A stretch of 13,923 bases of DNA from Oscillibacter sp. (lineage in GTDB: Bacteria; Bacillota; Clostridia; Oscillospirales; Oscillospiraceae), in NCBI GenBank assembly GCA_003522105.1, contig DPGF01000054.1, forward strand, positions 482 to 14,404, given 5' to 3'. The position numbers and the translations under genes were made by a program. The notes under the pieces were generated by a model that saw nothing but the letters and a program-made list of their open reading frames with translations, made no database searches and was not told the origin of the DNA. This document shows, in pieces, positions 6,399 to 13,923 of the stretch. Positions within the stretch are counted from its first letter, which is position 1. Each line of letters opens with the position of its first letter.

Positions 6399-8050
6399 GC
6401 GAATTTCCTCCTCTTGGGCTGATCCACAACCTGCTCGATTTCCAGCCCGTCCCGCAGCGTTACACGGATGCGCTCTCGGGACAGGACGGTGACCTTCTCC
6501 AAGAGCTGATAGACCACATTATCATCCCATTCCGTAAGCTCACTTGACGCAGTTTTCAGCACCGACGCGACCGCCTGCACACGGCGGTTCGTCTGCTCCT
6601 GTTCCTGACGAATTTGCAGAATCATGGCTTTGCGGCGCTTGAACTCTGCCATTGCCGTGGAGATGGATTGGAACTGTGCAGTGTAGCTGTCAGCGTTATT
6701 CGCATCGGCGGCTTCTCGCAGAAGATCGTTGAACTGCTGTCCCAAGCCTTCCATGGCTCGGTCAATATCTCCGAGACTCATGCTCTCGCCGGGGATAGGG
6801 GCAAGTTCCTGCTCCATTATGTCAATAAGCTGCGCGGTCAGAGTGCCGTGATCGGACATGGCAGAATTGACGGCGCTCAGTATGGCCTGTTGGAGAGGCC
6901 CCTCGTCCAGCGTCGGAGAATGCAGGCAGTATCTCTTTCCATAGTCCAGGCGGCTCGTGCAGCGCCAAACCGCACGCTTTTCACCGTGCTGTGTCCATAC
7001 GACACGGCGGTAGGCTGTACCGCATTCCGCGCAGAACAGCAGTCCACTGAGTGCGTACTTGCCGCTGAATTTGCCGCGTCCGGTGGGAGCACTTTTCCTT
7101 GTGCGCCCATCCTGTGCACGGCGCCGTGCAATTTCAAGCTGCACAGCATCGAACATCTCGCGGCTGACGATAGCTTCATGGTTGTCCTGAATGAGGACCT
7201 TGGGAAGCTGCCCTGTATTCAATATTGCTTTTTTGCTGATACAGTCCTTGATGAAGGTTTTCTGAAGCAGGGCGTCCCCACAGTATTTTTCGTTGGTGAG
7301 GATGGCGCGCAGGTTGCTGGTAGTCCATTCCGTTGTTCCGGCAGCGTTGCGGACACCACTGGCCTCCAGCGCCTGTCGAATGTTTTGGACGCTTCTTCCG
7401 GCAAGGTACCATTCAAAGATTCGGCAAATGATTTCGGCTTCTTCGGGGATGACCACGGGGGCGCCATCCGGCCCTTTTTCGTAGCCCAGCATGGTCTTGT
7501 ACTGGAATGTGACCTTGCCGTCCTTGATGGACTGACGCTTGCCCCAGCGGACATTGGCAGAGATGGATTCACTCTCGGATTGAGCGAAGGCGGCGTGGAG
7601 TGCAATGAGGAATTCGCTTTCCGGGTAGATGGAGTTGATGTTCTGCTCCTCGAAGATCACGGCAATGCCGAGACTTCGCAGCTCACGGGTATAGCTGATG
7701 GTGTCCAGCGTATTTCTGGCGAAGCGGGAGACAGACTTGGCGAGAATCATGTCGATTTTGCCCTGCCGGCATTGGCGGATCATGCGAAGGAACTGCTTGC
7801 GCCGGCAGGTGGAGGTTCCTGTGATGCCCTCATCTGCGAAGATGTCCACCATCGTCCAATCAGGATTCTTCATGATCTTCTCGGTGTAGAACGCTTTCTG
7901 GTTCTCATAGCTGGTCAGCTGCTCTTCATCACCGGTGGATACGCGGCAGTAAGCGGCGACGCGCAGATTTCGTTTCTTTGCCTGTTCCTGCGGGGATTCC
8001 TTTTTCGCCGGAATGATAATAATTTTTCTCTCCGGACGAGGCTCTGCCAT
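6395..8050 (-). CDS. Large serine recombinase (third of the set)
   Basis: A 551-aa large serine recombinase that would join and excise DNA at att sites by a serine-DNA linkage. The N-terminal resolvase-type catalytic domain (about 29-170) has nucleophile S38 in YCRVSTG and the conserved KSVSRFARN (105-113). The central recombinase domain spans about 185-290. A zinc ribbon follows with C340, C343, C364 and C375, then a coiled-coil-like stretch (about 420-500) and a basic end, KRRKFA. All key residues appear intact. The ATG at 8050 is preceded by AAGGAG at 11 bases. It lies 37 bp after the non-catalytic recombinase gene. It differs clearly from the other catalytic recombinase here, so the two may act as a pair with distinct partners or sites. 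Confidence 0.94.
   Translation of the reverse strand: MAEPRPERKIIIIPAKKESPQEQAKKRNLRVAAYCRVSTGDEEQLTSYENQKAFYTEKIMKNPDWTMVDIFADEGITGTSTCRRKQFLRMIRQCRQGKIDMILAKSVSRFARNTLDTISYTRELRSLGIAVIFEEQNINSIYPESEFLIALHAAFAQSESESISANVRWGKRQSIKDGKVTFQYKTMLGYEKGPDGAPVVIPEEAEIICRIFEWYLAGRSVQNIRQALEASGVRNAAGTTEWTTSNLRAILTNEKYCGDALLQKTFIKDCISKKAILNTGQLPKVLIQDNHEAIVSREMFDAVQLEIARRRAQDGRTRKSAPTGRGKFSGKYALSGLLFCAECGTAYRRVVWTQHGEKRAVWRCTSRLDYGKRYCLHSPTLDEGPLQQAILSAVNSAMSDHGTLTAQLIDIMEQELAPIPGESMSLGDIDRAMEGLGQQFNDLLREAADANNADSYTAQFQSISTAMAEFKRRKAMILQIRQEQEQTNRRVQAVASVLKTASSELTEWDDNVVYQLLEKVTVLSRERIRVTLRDGLEIEQVVDQPKRRKFA
6407..6412 (-). promoter_or_regulatory. Ribosome binding site inside the recombinase gene end
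   Basis: AGGAGG on the minus strand encodes the Arg-Arg pair near the end of the recombinase and sits 8 bases before the metallophosphoesterase ATG. With the ATGA overlap this favours translational coupling. Confidence 0.75.
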
Positions 8051-8087
8051 GAGCGGTCACGCTCCTTTCGTCAATCGCGGGGATGGT

Positions 8088-8828
8088 CTATGCTTCCAGG
8101 CATTGACCATTTTTCAGATGGACGCGCACATCGTCGCCCTGACATTCGACGCTCTGAACTCCCTGTCGCAGCAGTTCTGCGTCCAGTTCGACCATCTTTG
8201 ACCTCCGCCCGAGGATGCTGCGGAGGCGGTGGGCTTCGTATTCCTCCATCTGGACGCTTATAAGGGTCAAGACCGCAAGCTCCATCGCTTTCTGCCGTGC
8301 GACTTCTTCATCCACGGGCGGTGTATGCAGAAGCCTGTCCAGCTCCAGTCGGAGCCGACGAATATCTTCTGTGCTGGGAACACCGAATGCCTCTATCTTG
8401 ATGAGCTGCGGATCGCCTACCACCTGATTCAATATCTTGAGAACTTTTCGCGCAACGCTGTCGGGGACTGTGCCGCCGCAGAGCCTGTAAAGCGCGGCCT
8501 GCGCGGGGGTTCGAGAGGGAATAGAGCGTTTCTGCTTTCGACGCTCCTGTACTGCCTGAAGCTGCTCCGCAGATATGAGTGCGGGGTAGACCTCTGTTCC
8601 GATATAGCGGCTGTCCTCCAAAATTCGGGCCACCATGTTTACGTTCCAGTGTTTGCCTGCATCGTAAGGAACATCCATTTTATCGAGTTCCTTTGCGAGA
8701 TGCCGGAAGGATGCACCGGTGAGGTATGCTGTATAGATGTACTGTACCGTTTCCGCCTCTTCGGGGCAGGGACTGATGTCCCCAAACTCCATGCGGTAGC
8801 CGAAGACCATTTTTCGCTTGGATGCCAT
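8088..8828 (-). CDS. Serine recombinase lacking the catalytic domain
   Basis: A 246-aa protein containing the central recombinase (DNA-binding) domain of large serine recombinases (about residues 8-95: FGYRMEFGD, then EEAETVQYIYTAYLTGAS, then ARILEDSRYIGTEVYP), but no resolvase-type N-terminus, no nucleophilic serine motif and no four-cysteine zinc ribbon. The C-terminal part (about 150-246) looks helical and ends in a region resembling the ends of the full-size recombinases. It starts 4 bp after the upstream recombinase stop, with AAGGAG inside that gene's last codons. The frame is open further upstream to 8951, but that stretch overlaps the other recombinase out of frame and is not convincing. 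Its clean ribosome site and operon position argue for a functional accessory DNA-binding subunit rather than a decayed gene. Confidence 0.85.
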   Translation of the reverse strand: MASKRKMVFGYRMEFGDISPCPEEAETVQYIYTAYLTGASFRHLAKELDKMDVPYDAGKHWNVNMVARILEDSRYIGTEVYPALISAEQLQAVQERRKQKRSIPSRTPAQAALYRLCGGTVPDSVARKVLKILNQVVGDPQLIKIEAFGVPSTEDIRRLRLELDRLLHTPPVDEEVARQKAMELAVLTLISVQMEEYEAHRLRSILGRRSKMVELDAELLRQGVQSVECQGDDVRVHLKNGQCLEA

Positions 8829-8832
8829 ATCG

Positions 8833-10428
8833 TTATTTTCTCCTTTCAAAGTGTTCAGGGATTTCCAATCCATTGATGAGCCGGAAGATTGCTGTGCTGT
8901 TATTCTGAATGGTGATTTTCTCAACCAACTCGCTGAACAGCGCCCCGTCAAAGGCCATCAGCAGATCCGGCCCTTCTTCCAGAATGTCCAGAAGTTCCTG
9001 CGTGCGCTGGATCGTCTGATCGTCCTCGGCGCGCAGTATGCGGGATTTCTTCAGCTTTGCCTCGCGGCGCTGTTCAGCCAGTTGGTTGCTGCGGGATATA
9101 AAAATGTCAGGATCGACGATGGCCTGCTGTTTGAGCTGGGCCAGCAATCGTTCCTGACTTGCAATATCTGCGATTCGTTTGTTGAGTGAAATGATATCCT
9201 CACTCCAGAGAAGTCTTCCGGTCTTGGCAGCCTGGAGAGCTTGGATGAGTTGTGCGAGAATTTCCTCTCCGTACCGTTTGAGCCGGAAGTATACGCGGAG
9301 GAAGTCTTCCGTGATCTCCGATTCAGGCGTCTGCATGGTGAGGCAGCTTTCAGCGCTTTTTTCATGCGTCTGACATACCCAATAGGCGGTACTGCGGCAT
9401 ACCTTTCGCTTGCAGATCGCTCCGCAATGTCCGCATACGATCTTGCAGGAGAGGGGATGGGGGATACCGGACCTGGGCGGAATGGAAGCACTTTTTCGGG
9501 ATAGGAGCTGCTGGACCTTGTCGAACACTTCCTGACTGATGATGGGCGAATGGGTTTCTTCGATGAGGTATTGATCTTCCTCACCCTTGTTTTCTTTCTT
9601 GCGGTGGGGGAGAGTGACTGTGGCATAGGTCTTCTGTACCAGCGAGTTCCCGATGTACTTTTCATTGCGCAGAATGTACTGGATACTGCGAACCTGCCAG
9701 AAGGGGGTATTTTGCTTAGTGGGGATACCCAGCGCCGTGATCTCCTTTGCGATATCCTCCATGCTGATGCCGGAGAGGTAGCGGTCAAAGATCTGCCGGA
9801 TGACAATGGCCTCCTCCTCGATGACCTCCAGTTGATTATCGACCAGCCGGTATCCGTAGGGGGCGCAGCGGGTAGAGAAGACACCGCGCTGCATCCGCAT
9901 CTGATAGCTGTGGCGCATCCGCTCGGAGATGGCTTCGCTCTCTTTCTGAGCCAGAGCGGAGAATACTGCGGTGAGGGCTTCGCCGGTGGTCTGCGCGGTA
10001 TCGATGTTCTGCTCCTCGAAGTAGACGCTGACACCAAGAGACTTCAGCTCTCGCACGGCCTCCAGACTTTCTTTGGTGTTGCGTGCGAAGCGGGAGGTGG
10101 ATTTGACAAGAATGCGGTCAATGCGGCCACTGCGGCAGTCTTCCATCATCCGCAGGAAGTCATCTCGCTTTTCGACGGATGTGCCGGTGATGCCCTGATC
10201 TGCATAGATATCTGCAAATATCCAATTTGGATTGCTGTTGATGAGTTTTGCAAAGTAAGCGGTCTGGGCTGCATAGGAGTGGAGCTGATCGTTGGAGTCC
10301 GAGCTGACACGGGCGTATGCCGCCACCCGGAGGGGGCGCGTGAGATCCTGCTCGGTGGCAGGGATGGTGATGATCCGCGGCTTTGGCTTCAGGGCGAGAG
10401 AGCCTGTGGTTTTCTCGTTGTCGTTCAT
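8833..10428 (-). CDS. Large serine recombinase (first of the set)
   Basis: A 531-aa large serine recombinase with the catalytic N-terminal domain (about 33-175; nucleophile S42 in YARVSSD; KSTSRFARN at 109-117), a central recombinase domain (about 188-290), a zinc ribbon (C332, C335, C352, C362) and a helical C-terminal part. All expected motifs are present. The frame is open to an ATG at 10467, but the ATG at 10428 follows AAGGAGGTG about 10 bases away and is preferred. It is 75 bp downstream of the 47-aa gene and 4 bp before the short recombinase. Its catalytic motif differs in detail from that of the other catalytic recombinase (ARVSS versus CRVST), so they are not a recent duplication. 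Confidence 0.94.
   Translation of the reverse strand: MNDNEKTTGSLALKPKPRIITIPATEQDLTRPLRVAAYARVSSDSNDQLHSYAAQTAYFAKLINSNPNWIFADIYADQGITGTSVEKRDDFLRMMEDCRSGRIDRILVKSTSRFARNTKESLEAVRELKSLGVSVYFEEQNIDTAQTTGEALTAVFSALAQKESEAISERMRHSYQMRMQRGVFSTRCAPYGYRLVDNQLEVIEEEAIVIRQIFDRYLSGISMEDIAKEITALGIPTKQNTPFWQVRSIQYILRNEKYIGNSLVQKTYATVTLPHRKKENKGEEDQYLIEETHSPIISQEVFDKVQQLLSRKSASIPPRSGIPHPLSCKIVCGHCGAICKRKVCRSTAYWVCQTHEKSAESCLTMQTPESEITEDFLRVYFRLKRYGEEILAQLIQALQAAKTGRLLWSEDIISLNKRIADIASQERLLAQLKQQAIVDPDIFISRSNQLAEQRREAKLKKSRILRAEDDQTIQRTQELLDILEEGPDLLMAFDGALFSELVEKITIQNNSTAIFRLINGLEIPEHFERRK
8840..8845 (-). promoter_or_regulatory. Ribosome binding site of the short recombinase
   Basis: AAGGAG on the minus strand overlaps the codons for the final Glu-Arg-Arg-Lys of the upstream recombinase and lies 11 bases before the ATG at 8828. 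It decides this start over longer in-frame options. Confidence 0.65.
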
Positions 10429-10503
10429 TGCGCTGACACCTCCTTTTTCAGCAACACACAATACCATGAAGCATCCGGAATAGCTATACCCAAAAGCGAA
10501 GAA

Positions 10504-10647
10504 TCAGAGAGAAATAATGATGTCCGCGCCGAGCCTCACTTTCAACCGTGCGGCGATCTTTTTTGCTTCACTGCCACTGACAAGCCCGCGCTCCCGCAGA
10601 CCGCGGAGCAGGGTGAGGATGCCAAGATAATCTGCGTTGGGATTCAT
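10504..10647 (-). CDS. Small protein, SHOCT-like (47 aa)
   Basis: A 47-aa protein beginning MNPNADYLGILTLLRGL. The helical pattern LLRGLRERGLVSGSEAKKIAARL resembles the short SHOCT-type motif found at the ends of many small or oligomerising proteins, but the match is weak. AAGGAGG lies 7 bases before the ATG at 10647, which makes the gene credible despite its size; upstream in-frame starts would run through the terminator hairpin. It is the first gene of the recombinase cassette, so it may be a regulator or assembly factor for it (inference). Confidence 0.65.
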   Translation of the reverse strand: MNPNADYLGILTLLRGLRERGLVSGSEAKKIAARLKVRLGADIIISL

Positions 10648-10676
10648 TTGAAGTCCTCCTTTTTGATTTTGGTAAT

Positions 10677-10716
10677 GAAAACACCCGAGCCCGTTTGTCA
10701 AATGGGCTTGGGTGTT
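10677..10716 (-). terminator. Strong terminator after the KAP NTPase gene
   Basis: A 17-bp stem with two G-T pairs (10680-10696 with 10700-10716) and a 3-base loop is followed on the minus strand by TTTTC. It begins about 43 bases after the KAP stop and separates that gene from the recombinase cassette. The loop region reads TTGACA on the minus strand (10696-10701), a perfect -35 sequence, but the matching -10 is weak. Confidence 0.85.
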
Positions 10717-10758
10717 CTCACTACACACTTCTATCGTTATTACTATGCCGCCTTACAT

Positions 10759-12981
10759 TTAGTCTCGTTGGGTATCTTCTATCTCTATTTTGCTCTTCAT
10801 CTGATCTAAAACCCTTATGATGGCGTCCTCTGCTATGCAGTCCTTCAATGACGACTCAACAGGTTCTCTTTCCACAATGAGGATAAATGCTACAGCGCTC
10901 ATCTGCTCATCCCGAGGAAGATCAAAGAATTGATTTTCTGTCGCAAACTTCTTGACTCGCTGGTACGCCTCACCGAGATCAACAAACTCACTAAGTCTAT
11001 CCCGATCCACCGTTCTCGTTTTCGCAACTATTCTCACCGCTACACTTCCACGAGAAGTACATTCATCTATAATCTTCACAAGGGAAACATCATCTGTAAC
11101 CATTGATTTCTTTTTATCCGCAGCGGTCTCTGGAGCGATTTGTTCAAGCAACCACAAAAATCTCAGCCCGTGATATTGCCTCAATACCACTTTTGAATCA
11201 ATTGCCTTCACAGCACGCTCCTTAAAGATTGCTTCCAGCTTTAGGACCGCATCAAGAGGCAATACTGCATCAGCAGACTCTCTGGCATTTTCTGCATATC
11301 GGCCAAGCTGGTTTTCGAAGTCTTGCAGCAGCAAAGCCACTGTCGATACCTGAACCTTTTCGTTTTCAAAAATTGAGCACATCAAAGAAGCTCTCGCTTT
11401 CGAATCCATCCTCTTTAATAATGGATCAACACAATATAGAAGCCTCCATGCAAACGGAACTGTAAAAAAGCCTCCATCCTCAACCTCAAAGGAACTCCAA
11501 TTGCAAGAAAGAACTTTGATAATTATAGCTGTCCTTTCCACGTCAATGATTCGTCCGTCTCCGGCCCCTGCGTACGCCTCTATCGCTTCAAGAAGCCGCA
11601 CGATTTTCCCCTCACGATAAACTTGCATAGTCTCTTCTGCAAGCTCACTTTCGCTCGATTCAAAAACCATACGTCTAACTGTAGCAGTGGGAATTGCTCC
11701 ATTCTCAAGCGTCAATGCAAAGTACCTGTCGAAGCATTCTGGAGCAGCAATACTATTTCTTATAATGGAATCTCTATGGGAGTATCCTCTCCCAACTCCA
11801 TACAACCACCCCATATTCGTTTTAATTCCTGGAAATAAAGTACCAAGTATATTCTTTGTTGCTTCTAAATCTGTAACACTTCCGTCATCTGGAGCTATTC
11901 TGTTAATCGCACGCTCGACTTTCTCTTCCGTCTCTTTTTGGCGCTCATGTGAGAAACTGCGCCTTTCCCCGCACAGTATATCCTTATAACTCGGCAATTT
12001 TGAGTAAACTGTCGGCTCGAATACTTGCAGGCATGTAAGCCCCAGCAAATCAACAACACTTGTCTCATTCTTCAAAAGCTCATATTTGAGCGAGAATACA
12101 TTCGTGTACCGGATCACATCTCGTATCGATCTGATGTAGTTTTTGATCCCCTGCTGGAACAATTCGACCCATGTCTCCTTGTCCCAATCCTCTTCCGGAA
12201 TATCGCCGAGAATCCTATTTAACTTTGAAAAAAGCGCTTCATGGATATCATCAATATTCGGCGCTGGAATCTCAAACGGCACTTGGACGATTTTCTCTAA
12301 ATATTCCTTGCCATCACCATGCTGCACTTTTCCGAGCGCACGAACCACAACATCATAATCAAAAGCTAAGACGTATATGGTATTTGGAAAATCTGCCAGC
12401 GATTTGACCAACTGAAAAACTGCTACAATCTCTTCCTCAGAAAGTCGATCTATATCGTCGATGGAAACAATAATCTTTATCTTTTCGTCTTTTAGTTTTT
12501 TGATAATCTGATTTTTGCTCTCCTGCAAGTCATTCGTCCGTTCTTTGGTTTCTTCCTCCGCCTTCTTAGTAAGCACTTTTGTAAAGGCAGCAACAATTTC
12601 TCCTGCAACCGGAATAACACTCGTTGCCCCCAATATATCTGCGTATTGATCGATCAGCTCCCATGCTTTGTCAGCGGCTCTCTTTTTGAGCTTGATTGCT
12701 GTCGCCATTTGCTTAAAGAATTGCGTAACAAGCTGCTTTGGATCTGAACACAACCACGGGTTGAACCGCAGAACCACTACGCCGTCATCGATTCGCTCTA
12801 CATTTTCAAAGACCATATTCAGCAGTGACGTCTTACCGCTTCCCCACTCGCCATATAAGCCAATCGTGAGAGATGATGGGAACGAATACTGCACTAAAGT
12901 CTTTGCAAGGCTCTCCGCAAATGAGCCTCGGTTCAGTCCGTCTTCCTCTAACTTTGCGATAGGTAAATCTGGGCTAAGCAT
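10759..12981 (-). CDS. KAP-family P-loop NTPase
   Basis: A 740-aa NTPase. Walker A is GEWGSGKT (44-51), followed by the KAP-typical RFNPW (72-76), a Walker B VSIDDIDRL (172-180), and the later FDYDVVVRAL (207-216) and EYLEKIVQVPF (226-236) segments. A moderately hydrophobic stretch (about 115-137) lies between Walker A and B, where many KAP proteins carry membrane helices, but it is short and I would not call it a membrane segment with confidence. The C-terminal about 450 residues are helical and I recognise no domain. KAP proteins include the phage-exclusion protein PifA of the F plasmid, so a defence role is plausible but unproven. AAGGAGG is 7 bases before the ATG. It lies 34 bp after yolD and is AT-richer than both flanks (about 37-42% GC in two counted lines versus 58-68% in counted lines of other genes), which points to separate acquisition. 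Confidence 0.88.
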   Translation of the reverse strand: MLSPDLPIAKLEEDGLNRGSFAESLAKTLVQYSFPSSLTIGLYGEWGSGKTSLLNMVFENVERIDDGVVVLRFNPWLCSDPKQLVTQFFKQMATAIKLKKRAADKAWELIDQYADILGATSVIPVAGEIVAAFTKVLTKKAEEETKERTNDLQESKNQIIKKLKDEKIKIIVSIDDIDRLSEEEIVAVFQLVKSLADFPNTIYVLAFDYDVVVRALGKVQHGDGKEYLEKIVQVPFEIPAPNIDDIHEALFSKLNRILGDIPEEDWDKETWVELFQQGIKNYIRSIRDVIRYTNVFSLKYELLKNETSVVDLLGLTCLQVFEPTVYSKLPSYKDILCGERRSFSHERQKETEEKVERAINRIAPDDGSVTDLEATKNILGTLFPGIKTNMGWLYGVGRGYSHRDSIIRNSIAAPECFDRYFALTLENGAIPTATVRRMVFESSESELAEETMQVYREGKIVRLLEAIEAYAGAGDGRIIDVERTAIIIKVLSCNWSSFEVEDGGFFTVPFAWRLLYCVDPLLKRMDSKARASLMCSIFENEKVQVSTVALLLQDFENQLGRYAENARESADAVLPLDAVLKLEAIFKERAVKAIDSKVVLRQYHGLRFLWLLEQIAPETAADKKKSMVTDDVSLVKIIDECTSRGSVAVRIVAKTRTVDRDRLSEFVDLGEAYQRVKKFATENQFFDLPRDEQMSAVAFILIVEREPVESSLKDCIAEDAIIRVLDQMKSKIEIEDTQRD

Positions 12982-13015
12982 TACACAACCTCCTTAAAAT
13001 GTTCTACGCATCAAA

Positions 13016-13426
13016 TCACACAACATCAACTGCAACGCTGAAAACATCCTTGATCGGTATCTCTCTCCGGTCTGTCATCTGGATCACCCCAGCGACCGCG
13101 TCGATGCGCTTGACCTCGCCGGTGACGGTCTGATAGCTGCCGCCATTCTTTCGCTCATCCGGCACGAAGTAGGTGATGGACACCGTTGGCCTGCCGGGGA
13201 GCAGTTCTTGAAGGTGCTGCAATTCTGCGTCGACGCGCGTGATCTCGCTCTCGTCGAGTTCGATGCGCCGGTCCGTTAGCCGACCTGTTTCCGCGATGGC
13301 AGCGTGGTGGCCGGTCAGGGCTGCAAAGGGTGAAAACTGCGCCGCACGGTCATAGAGAGACATCCGCGGATGGTTCTGCGAGGTCGGATGCGGGAGGTCA
13401 ATGATATCGTCGTATTTGCCGCTCAT
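13016..13426 (-). CDS. yolD: YolD-like protein
   Basis: A 136-aa YolD-family protein, recognised by SGKYDDIIDLPHP, then HPRMSLYDRAAQFSPFAAL (about 19-37), and the ITYFVPDERKNGG segment (about 84-96). These small proteins are usually encoded next to Y-family polymerases and are thought to help them in damage tolerance. Its ATG overlaps the polymerase stop as ATGA, with GGAGGG 8 bases upstream inside the polymerase gene, so the pair is translationally coupled. Length and motifs look complete. Confidence 0.9.
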   Translation of the reverse strand: MSGKYDDIIDLPHPTSQNHPRMSLYDRAAQFSPFAALTGHHAAIAETGRLTDRRIELDESEITRVDAELQHLQELLPGRPTVSITYFVPDERKNGGSYQTVTGEVKRIDAVAGVIQMTDRREIPIKDVFSVAVDVV

Positions 13427-13923
13427 GCCTTGTGCCCTCCAATCTGGCCGTTGCGCTCTCGGGCGGTCGCGCCGTCTAAATAGCTCCCGCCGTTCAAAAT
13501 CGCGTTCTTGCCGAATTTTTTCTTGATGCCCAGCATCGCTTCCTGTATCTTGCGTTCGCGCTCCAATCTGATTTCTTCATCCTTGTGCTGCTGTTCCTGC
13601 GCCGCGATATCGTCGAACAGGTTGAACTGTAGCGGCATTCCGGCTTCCTGTGGGACATCATCCTCGCTCACGATCTTGTTCGCTGTGATGGTGATCCTGC
13701 GAATGGACAGCTTGGGGTTGACCTTCCCGTCATAAATCCCGAGAATCGCATCCATGATGCTGCGCGCAGAGGACGTCTTGCGTGGTAAATTCGCTGTACC
13801 GTGTGCGTGTTTGGGAATCTTCCTGCCGTAGCGGTCCGTCACGATCTCGCCGCGGAAATTGCCGCCTGCGGTGTTTTCAATGTCGTAGCCGACCGTCAGC
13901 GTGAGCTGGTCGGTCACGAGGCG
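13423..13923 (-). CDS. Y-family DNA polymerase, C-terminal part (partial)
   Basis: The last about 166 codons of a translesion DNA polymerase of the DinB/UmuC (ImpB/MucB/SamB) family; the frame runs off the right edge, so the catalytic palm and fingers are not in the window. What is visible is the little-finger DNA-binding region (LVTDQLTLTVGYD, then DRYGRKIPKHAHGT, then LSIRRITITAN) and a charged helical tail ending KKKFGKNAILNG and GQIGGHKA, typical of the clostridial version. A GTG near 13917 is internal to the domain and not a start. Such polymerases copy past DNA lesions and are often SOS-induced; the promoter would lie to the right of the window. Confidence 0.88.
   Translation of the reverse strand, partial: RLVTDQLTLTVGYDIENTAGGNFRGEIVTDRYGRKIPKHAHGTANLPRKTSSARSIMDAILGIYDGKVNPKLSIRRITITANKIVSEDDVPQEAGMPLQFNLFDDIAAQEQQHKDEEIRLERERKIQEAMLGIKKKFGKNAILNGGSYLDGATARERNGQIGGHKA

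Larger units (their letters stand above)
6395..10647 (-). mobile_element. Triple serine-recombinase integration module
   Basis: Four closely packed minus-strand genes: a 47-aa protein, a catalytic large serine recombinase, a recombinase lacking the catalytic domain, and a second catalytic large serine recombinase. Sets of three serine recombinases mark integrative elements in Clostridia. I could not locate the element ends or a core duplication by eye, so these coordinates give the recombinase module only, not the full element. Confidence 0.6.

Noticed and set aside
6614..8263. Plus-strand frame of 549 codons
   Set aside because: Exactly antisense to the serine recombinase, which has all family motifs; no ribosome site or recognisable domain.
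8829..8951. Longer N-terminus for the short recombinase
   Set aside because: These codons overlap the upstream recombinase out of frame, while a good ribosome site sits before the ATG at 8828.
9550..10809. Plus-strand frame of 419 codons
   Set aside because: Antisense to the first serine recombinase and the 47-aa gene, and crosses a terminator; its sequence is not protein-like.
1..13923. CRISPR arrays, tRNA or rRNA genes
   Set aside because: No regularly spaced repeats and no tRNA- or rRNA-like segments were noticed on reading either strand; nearly all of the window is accounted for by protein genes.

Overview
The window looks like accessory DNA from a Gram-positive Clostridia-type bacterium (Firmicutes; a gut Oscillospiraceae/Lachnospiraceae-like genome is my guess). 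Reasons: strong AGGAGG-type ribosome binding sites before nearly every gene, a Tn916-type tyrosine integrase, a Y-family polymerase/YolD pair, a set of three serine-recombinase genes, and a DUF4300-type lipoprotein. Most of the window is moderately GC-rich (about 58-68% in the lines I counted). Two genes are clearly AT-richer (about 35-42% in counted lines): the metallopeptidase-like gene at 1461-2186 and the KAP NTPase at 10759-12981.

Layout. (1) 143-1294, plus strand: a complete tyrosine integrase ending at a two-way terminator (1377-1412). Every other gene is on the minus strand. (2) 1461-4165, read right to left: a DUF1016 N-terminal-domain protein, a low-molecular-weight protein tyrosine phosphatase, a full-length DUF1016/YhcG-type PD-(D/E)XK nuclease, and an HExxH metallopeptidase-like protein. 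They are tightly packed or overlapping, with an apparent extra promoter in front of the phosphatase. (3) 4254-5514: a DUF4300-type lipoprotein and a 72-residue unknown protein, each with its own recognisable promoter. (4) 5727-10647: a small 47-residue protein, a catalytic large serine recombinase, a recombinase lacking the catalytic domain, a second catalytic large serine recombinase, and a metallophosphoesterase joined by an ATGA start/stop overlap. This cassette is closely packed and probably one transcript. (5) 10759-13923: the end of a Y-family DNA polymerase running off the right edge, a YolD-like protein overlapping it by ATGA, and 34 bp later a 740-residue KAP P-loop NTPase followed by a strong terminator.

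How it may work together (inference). The tyrosine integrase and the serine recombinases are two unrelated integration systems, so the window probably contains parts of two nested or adjacent mobile elements. The polymerase/YolD pair is a DNA-damage-tolerance module often carried by such elements. The best candidates for an undescribed system are the nuclease/phosphatase/metallopeptidase cluster beside the integrase and the AT-rich KAP NTPase inserted between yolD and the recombinase cassette. Both look like possible anti-phage or element-maintenance cargo, but nothing in the sequence alone proves this.
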